Source of the DNA: Hepatocystis sp. ex Piliocolobus tephrosceles
Lineage: Eukaryota > Apicomplexa > Aconoidasida > Haemosporida > Plasmodiidae
DNA length: 12,218 nt
NCBI GenBank assembly: GCA_902459845.2
Contig: CABPSV020000614.1
Location: forward strand, 1-12,218
Direction: 5' to 3'
Numbering within the stretch: the first letter of the stretch is position 1; the number at the start of each line of letters is the position of its first letter. The notes under the pieces were generated by a model that saw nothing but the letters and a program-made list of their open reading frames with translations, ran no database searches and had not been told where the DNA came from. The position numbers and the translations under genes are program-made. Below, in pieces: positions 6,896 through 12,218 of the stretch.

Positions 6896-9800
6896 TTAGT
6901 TACTTATTTGACTGCCCGTTTGGCTGTCCATGTCGTTATCGATGAAATTATCCAATTGCTGATCCGTTTGGTCACTTATCTCAGTATTAATAAAAAAATC
7001 ATTTTTATTTTGTTCTTTTATCATTTGTTTCATTTGAACATAGACATTATTTATATTCATTATTGAAATATCTTCTTCATTTGTAATTGGCCAGTTATGT
7101 ATCGAACCCATTGTATCCATTGTTGTATCATCATTACTCAGTTCGTTTTCTTTTAAATTTATATTTTCATTTACAACTAGATTTTCATTTACAACTAGAT
7201 TTTCATTTAAAACTACATTTTCATTTAAAACTACATTTTCATTTAAAACTACATTTTCATTTGAAACTACATTTTCATATTGGTTAACAGTTTGATTTAC
7301 ATTTATATTATTATTTACTGACAGCTGATTTTTATGATTATATACATAAATAGATTGATTATTATAATAATTGGATAATTTATAACACAATAATATTTTT
7401 TCATTTAATAGAAGTTTTCTTAACTCTTCATAATTATGTCCACTAATAACACTACTTGTAGTACTACTACTGGTATTACTACCACTACTACCATTACCAT
7501 TATTATGCTTTGTATTCATTTGTAATAATACATATTTATTTGGAACTATTAACATTTTTATTTTTTTATTTTTTATTTTTTCAATCATTAAAATTGTATC
7601 CATTATAGCTTCATCTATATTTCTGTTATTTTCCCAAAATGTATTATCTGCATCAGATAATTCATACATTTCATCCAAATTTATTTTTATTTCTTCATCT
7701 TTTATTCCATTTTTTGTTCCATTTTTTGTTCCATTTTTTGTTCCATTTTTTGTTCCATTTTTTGTTCCATTTTTTGTTCCATTTTTTGTTCCATTATTTG
7801 TTTCGTCATTTGTTTCGTCATTTGTTCCGTTATTTACAGTATACTTTGCTGTGTTTTCTGTATATTGTTCTATTTTTTTTTCTCCAAGTTGATAATTATC
7901 ATAGTAATTATAATATGTTTTATTATTTTTATTTATTTCATAAGTATCTGAATTGTCATATATTGTACCATTAATACATATTTCCACTGGTGTATTAATT
8001 TCGTTGCTATAATAGGACACATCCTCATTTTCATCTAACAGTTCACAACTGCTATTTTTATTAAAAGCAAGTTTTGTAATATTTACATGTTCTATAGTAG
8101 GATTATTATGTTGCTCACTGCTACTTTCGCTTGGGTTATTAACATTACTGTCACCATTACTATCGTCATTATCGTGAGTATAACTTAACCTTTCTTTATT
8201 TATATTAATTGATACATCATTCATATATATGTTATTTGTATTTACACCAAATACTCGTAAATTCATTTTTTCTATGTCAGTTTCAAATTTATTTTCTAAA
8301 TTATTAATACAAGAATTGTTAATTGTATTTACAGTTAAACTTTTTTTAATTTTTTTGTTTGTGTTTTCATATAATGCAATATTATCTGATTGTGTACATA
8401 CAATTTTTTGTTTTTTTCCATTTTCATTTCGGTTTTCGTTTGTTATATATTCATAATTATTATTCTCATTTTCTAATTCATCAGTACCTTCTTTTATTGT
8501 AATATTTGTATCGGATTTAAGTAAATTATTCATTACTGTATACTCTTCAACGACAGTACATTTATTATTATAACTACTACTGACATTGTAACTAATCGTA
8601 TTAGTTATGATATTACTTCCTTCTTTTTCTTTTTTTTCTCCACCATCTTTCTCTCCACCATCTTCCTCTCCACCATCTTCTTCTCCACCATCTTCTTCTC
8701 CACCATCTTTCTCTCCACCATCTTTCTCTCCACCATCTTCTTCTCCACCATCTTCTTCTCCACCATCTTCTTCTCCATCATCTTTCTCTCCACCATCTTC
8801 CTTTTCATTCCTTATGTAATTATCTTTTTTTTTCAATTCATCCGTTTTGTTATTTATGTCCATATTATCTACATTTGAAATTTGTATATTTTTATTTAAA
8901 TATGTTTTTATTATTTCTTCTTCATTTTCATCAACTAAATATTTATTATGTAGTTGTATCATATTGTTATCTATTTGTTCACCTTGATTTGAATAAACAT
9001 TGTTGTTTACTTTGTCTTTATTTGTATCAATCTGGTATAAATCTTCAGGTACATTAAATATATGATCTGTGTTATTATCACTTTCATTGTTATTATGTGT
9101 AAAGTTATTGTTTGTACATGTAATTTGATTATCCCTATCGTTAAAATTATTATTTTCTTCGAAAGTGTTATTTTCTTCGAAAGTGTTATTTTCATCAAAA
9201 GTGTTATTTTCATCAAAAGTGTTATTTTCATCAAAAGTGTTATTTTCCTCAAAAGTGTTATTTTCCTCAAAAGTGTTATTTTCCTCAAAAGTGTTATTTT
9301 CCTCACAAATATCTATTTTCACTTTTTCTTTTGTTAATGTTTTTTTTTTTGAGTATCTTTTATTTTCTACAGTACGTTGTTTTTTTTTTGGCATATTACC
9401 AACTGCTTTCATCCTTGCATTAATAGCTAAATATTTTGCTTTAAGTTGTCCAAATTTTTTAATTGGAAAATATTGTCTTTTTTGATTTCCATTTTGACTC
9501 CAGCTAGCTACCCACCTTTTCCCAGATTGATCAAATCTTACTCCTTTTATTTTTGTTAATATTTTTGTATTATAATTTAAAATGTCATAATCCATATCAT
9601 ATTCTATTTCGTTACTTATATTATTATTTAAAAATAAATTATTATTATTATTACTGTTATAATTATAATGATTATTATTATTTGTATTATTAGTAATAGT
9701 AGTATTTGTGTTTCCAGAACTGTTTATATTATTACTACTAGTAGTACTATTAGTATTATTATTATTATTACTGGTAGTATTACTATTATTAGTGGTATTA

Positions 9801-12218
9801 GTAGTGGTGTTAGTAGTGGTGTTAGATGTAAGAGTAGGAGTCGTAGTGTTAGTGTAATTAATACAATTCATGTTATTGTAACCATTATATGTATCTTTAT
9901 CATATGTATCAGTCATAATATTATAATCTACAGATGTTATATTTTCATTTTTAGTATATGGTAAAATATTATTATACATATTTTTATTAAAAGAATTAAT
10001 TATATTTTTGTTATTATTTTCATTATAAATGTTACCATAGGTATTTGTAGTATTTTTGTTATTTTTGTTGATATAGTTATTTTCTATATTATTTGTTGTG
10101 TTTACTCTATTATTCGTAGTGCTGTTACCTACAATGTTAGTAATACTAGGTATGTTGTTGTTCATGTTAATCATATTAGTTATGTTCGAAATGTTTGATG
10201 TATTTGACATAATATAATTTATGTGAAAATTATTATTTAAGTTTAGAGGTACTTGATGATTTTTTTCTTGTAACGTATAATTTCTGATTGGTAATAACAT
10301 TTGATTTGATAAAAGTGTATTGGTATTGTTATTGCTTCTATAACTGGTCCTATTACTATTCTTATGATCATTCATGTTTGTATCCATGTTTGTATCCATG
10401 TTTGTACTAATATTTGTACCCATGTTTGTACCAATATCTGTACCAATATCTGTATCAATATCTGTACTCATATCTGTATTCACATCTGTGTTCATATAGT
10501 TGTTCACATTTCCGTTACTATAGCTATTCAAAGTTGTGCAGTTATTACCACTTATGTTACTGTTATTACCCATATTGTCGTTATTGAACTGTTTATTAAT
10601 ATAATCTGAATAGTATCCATTATGTGTATTTTTATTCATAATGCTGTTATAATTGTTCATATTAGTATGATTATAAAATTCCAACATTGGTTTAGAATCA
10701 TTAACTATTTGTATATCGTTACTGTTGTCGTTTGTGATTTCGTTGGTAATTTCGTTGGTAATTTCGTTAGTAATTTCGTTAGTAATTCCGTTGGTAATTT
10801 CGTTGGTAATTCCGTTCGTAATTTCGTTTGTGATTTTTTTAGTGATGTCTTCAGTTATATCGTTAGTTATGTCATTACCATTAGAACTACCATTAGAACC
10901 ATTAGTTTGTTGAGATTCTACATTAAATAAATGATAAATTGAGTCTACAAACATTTTTTTTATATTATACTTCGACATAATATTTGATTGGTTAGTTTCT
11001 TCCGTTTTTTTTTGATAATGACTTGGTTCAATAATATTTAAATTATTAATTTCATAGATACTACTGTTATCTTTATTTATAATACTTGTAAAATGATTTG
11101 AATTGATGTCAGAACTATTATTATGGTAATTATTTATATAGTTGTTTGTACAATCAGTTGTATCAAGATAATTTATACGATTGTTCATTTGATTTATACC
11201 ATAGTTGTTAGGATGATTATTTGTATAAGTACTAATACGATACAAAGTGTTTTGATTTCCTATTTTATGTATATGTGGATTTGTTACAATATTATTAACA
11301 GTTTCATTTGTATAATTTTTAGTTGTATTCATATTAAAATTAAAGTTTTTTATATTTATATTACAATTTACTAATTTATTAAAATTATTTTTAACAATAT
11401 TACTATTATTATTATTATTACTACTACTACTACTTCTACTAGTATTACTTTGACATGTATCTGTATATAAAAATGCATCATATTCTTTAGTTTTATTTTT
11501 ATGTTCACTATTATCTTCTTCTATATTATATGTATCGATACGATTATTTCGACGATTTATATTTTGTAGATATGTTGTATAATTACTGTTATTATTATTT
11601 CCATGAATGTTATTTTCAGTTACTGGTACAATTACAGCATTATGTATATCATTTAACTCTATGTTTTGTTTAGTTTTTGTAAGTAATGTACTGTCATAAA
11701 ATGAATTATTATTATAATAATTGTTTTGATTATTAGTATTACGAATATTATCATTGTTCTTAATATTATTACAAACAATTCCAATGGTTTTATTCCTATT
11801 ATTATTTGCATTATCGATAATATACTCATAACTGTTTATTCCGTGTTCACCTGATATTAACATATTATTTTTTATGCCACAATTTACTGAATTTATTGGA
11901 TTGGCATAGGTTTTTACACTTTCCACATTATTACTAAGATTTCTGTTATGTTTGTTAGGACTACTGATAGGACTCGTACAACTATTACCACTAGAACAGG
12001 AACTAGAACTAGTAATAATGGGGGAATTTGTTTCAATTGGTAAATTTGTGTTAATAGGGGAAGTCATTATATTACTATGATCTTCATAGCCATTTACTAA
12101 TTTGAATAAATCTCCATTTATATCACTGTTACCTGAATTTAATATAACTTTATTGCAACTGTTATTAATACTACTGTTATTAATACTACTGTTATTAATA
12201 CTACTGTTATTAATACTA
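6896..12218 (-). CDS. Giant ApiAP2-type DNA-binding protein, 5' end off right edge
   Basis: The stop TAA is at 6898-6896 and the frame is open from there to the right edge: 1773 residues in the window, no intron needed. Residue numbers here count from the ATG at 12067. It has one AP2 domain at about 839-889, with the β-sheet motifs KGVRFDQSGKRWVASW and KRQYFPIKKF and an alanine-rich helix (KAKYLAINARM). A basic stretch follows (894-917: KKKQRT, NKRYSKKK), a likely nuclear localisation signal. Most of the rest is Asn/Thr/Ser-rich low complexity with eight in-frame tandem repeat arrays. A less disordered segment lies at about 1460-1585. ApiAP2 proteins are the main family of sequence-specific transcription factors in Apicomplexa and act in the nucleus, mostly in stage-specific expression. 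Which orthologue this is, and its target motif, I cannot tell. The ATG at 12067 is unlikely to be the true start, since 50 upstream codons are open and repeat-coded in the same frame. Confidence 0.92.
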   Translation of the reverse strand, partial: SINNSSINNSSINNSSINNSCNKVILNSGNSDINGDLFKLVNGYEDHSNIMTSPINTNLPIETNSPIITSSSSCSSGNSCTSPISSPNKHNRNLSNNVESVKTYANPINSVNCGIKNNMLISGEHGINSYEYIIDNANNNRNKTIGIVCNNIKNNDNIRNTNNQNNYYNNNSFYDSTLLTKTKQNIELNDIHNAVIVPVTENNIHGNNNNSNYTTYLQNINRRNNRIDTYNIEEDNSEHKNKTKEYDAFLYTDTCQSNTSRSSSSSNNNNNSNIVKNNFNKLVNCNINIKNFNFNMNTTKNYTNETVNNIVTNPHIHKIGNQNTLYRISTYTNNHPNNYGINQMNNRINYLDTTDCTNNYINNYHNNSSDINSNHFTSIINKDNSSIYEINNLNIIEPSHYQKKTEETNQSNIMSKYNIKKMFVDSIYHLFNVESQQTNGSNGSSNGNDITNDITEDITKKITNEITNGITNEITNGITNEITNEITNEITNEITNDNSNDIQIVNDSKPMLEFYNHTNMNNYNSIMNKNTHNGYYSDYINKQFNNDNMGNNSNISGNNCTTLNSYSNGNVNNYMNTDVNTDMSTDIDTDIGTDIGTNMGTNISTNMDTNMDTNMNDHKNSNRTSYRSNNNTNTLLSNQMLLPIRNYTLQEKNHQVPLNLNNNFHINYIMSNTSNISNITNMINMNNNIPSITNIVGNSTTNNRVNTTNNIENNYINKNNKNTTNTYGNIYNENNNKNIINSFNKNMYNNILPYTKNENITSVDYNIMTDTYDKDTYNGYNNMNCINYTNTTTPTLTSNTTTNTTTNTTNNSNTTSNNNNNTNSTTSSNNINSSGNTNTTITNNTNNNNHYNYNSNNNNNLFLNNNISNEIEYDMDYDILNYNTKILTKIKGVRFDQSGKRWVASWSQNGNQKRQYFPIKKFGQLKAKYLAINARMKAVGNMPKKKQRTVENKRYSKKKTLTKEKVKIDICEENNTFEENNTFEENNTFEENNTFDENNTFDENNTFDENNTFEENNTFEENNNFNDRDNQITCTNNNFTHNNNESDNNTDHIFNVPEDLYQIDTNKDKVNNNVYSNQGEQIDNNMIQLHNKYLVDENEEEIIKTYLNKNIQISNVDNMDINNKTDELKKKDNYIRNEKEDGGEKDDGEEDGGEEDGGEEDGGEKDGGEKDGGEEDGGEEDGGEEDGGEKDGGEKKEKEGSNIITNTISYNVSSSYNNKCTVVEEYTVMNNLLKSDTNITIKEGTDELENENNNYEYITNENRNENGKKQKIVCTQSDNIALYENTNKKIKKSLTVNTINNSCINNLENKFETDIEKMNLRVFGVNTNNIYMNDVSININKERLSYTHDNDDSNGDSNVNNPSESSSEQHNNPTIEHVNITKLAFNKNSSCELLDENEDVSYYSNEINTPVEICINGTIYDNSDTYEINKNNKTYYNYYDNYQLGEKKIEQYTENTAKYTVNNGTNDETNDETNNGTKNGTKNGTKNGTKNGTKNGTKNGTKNGIKDEEIKINLDEMYELSDADNTFWENNRNIDEAIMDTILMIEKIKNKKIKMLIVPNKYVLLQMNTKHNNGNGSSGSNTSSSTTSSVISGHNYEELRKLLLNEKILLCYKLSNYYNNQSIYVYNHKNQLSVNNNINVNQTVNQYENVVSNENVVLNENVVLNENVVLNENLVVNENLVVNENINLKENELSNDDTTMDTMGSIHNWPITNEEDISIMNINNVYVQMKQMIKEQNKNDFFINTEISDQTDQQLDNFIDNDMDSQTGSQISN
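7163..7278 (-). repeat. 18-bp in-frame array (ENVVLN hexapeptide), about 6.4 copies
   Basis: Six full units and a part unit start at 7163, 7181, 7199, 7217, 7235, 7253 and 7271, with no insertion or deletion. Coded hexapeptides are ENVVSN, ENVVLN x3 and ENLVVN x2. The central three DNA units are identical. It lies near the C-terminus of the AP2 protein. Confidence 0.92.
7320..7690 (-). other. Less disordered C-terminal segment of the AP2 protein
   Basis: About residues 1460-1585 stand out from the Asn-rich background. They include a hydrophobic, helix- and strand-like stretch (ENNRNIDEAIMDTILMIEKI, then KMLIVPNKYVLLQM). After a Gly/Ser/Thr insert comes a second such stretch (YEELRKLLLNEKILLCYKLS). 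The composition suggests one folded unit interrupted by low complexity. I cannot match it to a named domain. The ACDC domain seen in some ApiAP2 proteins is a candidate to test, not a claim. Confidence 0.45.
7707..7837 (-). repeat. 12-bp in-frame array (NGTK tetrapeptide), about 11 copies
   Basis: Seven identical 12-bp units (CCATTTTTTGTT on the plus strand) run from 7707 to 7790. Then come one variant and three diverged units that encode NDET and NNGT. Coded protein is about residues 1411-1454. Each unit carries NGT or NET, formally an N-glycosylation sequon, but the protein is nuclear, so that is not expected to matter. Confidence 0.92.
8641..8805 (-). repeat. 15-bp in-frame array (EEDGG/EKDGG), eleven copies
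   Basis: Eleven exact-length 15-bp units run from 8641 to 8805 with only C/T third-position-type and E/K changes and one Gly-to-Asp change (8776-8790). The coding strand is almost all purine plus T (GAGAAGAAGATGGTG). At 7 G+C in 15 bases it is far richer in G+C than its surroundings. The coded segment (about residues 1089-1143) is strongly acidic. Confidence 0.93.
9150..9305 (-). repeat. 18-bp in-frame array (EENNTF/DENNTF), about 8.7 copies
   Basis: Units start at 9150, 9168, 9186, 9204, 9222, 9240, 9258, 9276 and 9294 without indels. Reading along the plus strand, the variable centre is TTCTTC in two units, TTCATC in three and TTCCTC in four, giving EE, DE and EE. It codes residues about 921-972, just after the basic stretch that follows the AP2 domain. 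Confidence 0.93.
9401..9553 (-). other. AP2 (ERF-type, ApiAP2) DNA-binding domain
   Basis: This codes for residues about 839-889 counted from the ATG at 12067. The strand pattern is β1 KGVRFDQSGKRW, β2 VASWSQNGNQ, β3 KRQYFPIKKF, then a helix with spaced alanines (KAKYLAINARMKAV). Conserved aromatic and Gly/Val positions of the fold (GVRF, W852, W856, YF 866-867, F872) are visible. It is the only AP2 copy seen in the 1773 residues. A KKKQRT basic cluster follows within five residues. Confidence 0.93.
9640..9860 (-). repeat. Asn/Thr/Ser low-complexity tract upstream of the AP2 domain
   Basis: Degenerate trinucleotide-rich coding sequence (GTAGTATTAGTA-type on the plus strand) encodes long Thr/Asn/Ser stretches. 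They include TNTTTNTTTNTTNN and poly-Asn, about residues 736-810. It is not a clean tandem array but trinucleotide drift between AAT, ACT and AGT codons. Confidence 0.8.
10373..10492 (-). repeat. 12-bp in-frame array (DTNM/TDIG tetrapeptides), ten copies
   Basis: Ten 12-bp units run from 10373 to 10492 in perfect register but with many point differences (CATGTTTGTATC to AATATCTGTACC). They code for a [DSG]T[DN][MI]-type tetrapeptide, about residues 526-565. Conserved register with diverged units implies an older array than the 15- and 18-bp ones. Confidence 0.88.
10728..10871 (-). repeat. 12-bp in-frame array (EITN/GITN tetrapeptides), twelve copies
   Basis: Twelve 12-bp units run from 10728 to 10871 (TCGTTGGTAATT on the plus strand). 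Those near 10740-10823 are nearly identical and those towards 10871 are diverged. They encode repeated ITNE/ITNG, then ITKK, ITED and ITND, about residues 400-447. Confidence 0.92.
12159..12218 (-). repeat. 15-bp in-frame array (SINNS), four identical copies reaching the right edge
   Basis: CTGTTATTAATACTA is repeated exactly four times (12159, 12174, 12189, 12204) and the fourth ends at the last base of the window. In the AP2 frame each copy codes SINNS, so the array is part of the coding region upstream of the ATG at 12067. Confidence 0.9.

Noticed and set aside
7087..7974. Plus-strand repeat frames (HFHLKL and FLFHFL types)
   Set aside because: They are antisense shadows of the ENVVLN and NGTK arrays.
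8607..8819. Plus-strand Ser/Pro repeat frame and a minus-strand KMVEKK repeat frame across the GC-rich array
   Set aside because: A 15-bp repeat with no stop in several frames automatically gives alternative open frames. The EEDGG frame continues through the whole AP2 gene.
9007..9485. Repeat-coded frames on both strands over the EENNTF array
   Set aside because: They are out-of-frame shadows of the same 18-bp repeat. They stop where the repeat stops.
9502..9509. AGCTAGCT palindrome, resembling a published ApiAP2 target motif
   Set aside because: It lies within the coding sequence of the AP2 domain (Val-Ala-Ser-Trp codons), so amino-acid constraint is enough to explain it.
7163..12218. CRISPR-like repeat arrays
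   Set aside because: The arrays have no spacers, are in codon phase inside one protein gene, and the genome is eukaryotic.

Overview
The window looks like nuclear chromosomal DNA from a malaria parasite (genus Plasmodium). The evidence is extreme A+T richness, non-coding DNA dominated by homopolymer T/A tracts and TA/TTTA microsatellites, short AT-rich introns with GTAAG/GTAC donors and T-rich tracts before AG acceptors, asparagine-rich low-complexity proteins, and an ApiAP2-type AP2 domain inside a very large, otherwise disordered protein. I could not fix the species. A. single-window view of composition is compatible with P. malariae-like or avian-parasite-like genomes.

Layout, left to right: (1) 1-826, minus strand, the N-terminal 275 codons of an unrecognised lysine/asparagine-rich protein whose 3' end lies beyond the left edge. 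(2) 827-1771, a divergent intergenic region rich in long T and A runs, presumably holding both promoters. (3) 1772-2041, plus strand, an 89-residue single-pass membrane protein of unknown function. (4) 2042-3730, a long spacer with two structured tandem arrays (a 5-bp register array and a 21/25-bp array). (5) 3731-5340, plus strand, a five-exon gene rebuilt here by hand (302 residues) with an acidic N-terminus, a hexapeptide repeat and one degenerate RRM that recalls the CFIm68/CPSF6 group. (6) 5341-6895, a convergent spacer with a 14-bp tandem array. (7) 6896-12218, minus strand, a giant ApiAP2 protein: one AP2 domain, an adjoining basic stretch, eight in-frame tandem repeat arrays, and a less disordered C-terminal segment. 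Its reading frame stays open to the right edge, so the ATG at 12067 is probably internal.

No operon-like logic links these genes; Plasmodium genes are normally transcribed singly. The two whose roles can be guessed act in gene expression: one as a sequence-specific DNA-binding regulator, one as an RNA-binding protein possibly in mRNA 3'-end processing. I found no RNA gene, transposon, CRISPR array or clear novel system. The most interesting material is the density and internal structure of the in-frame tandem repeats of the AP2 gene and the exon structure of the RRM gene.
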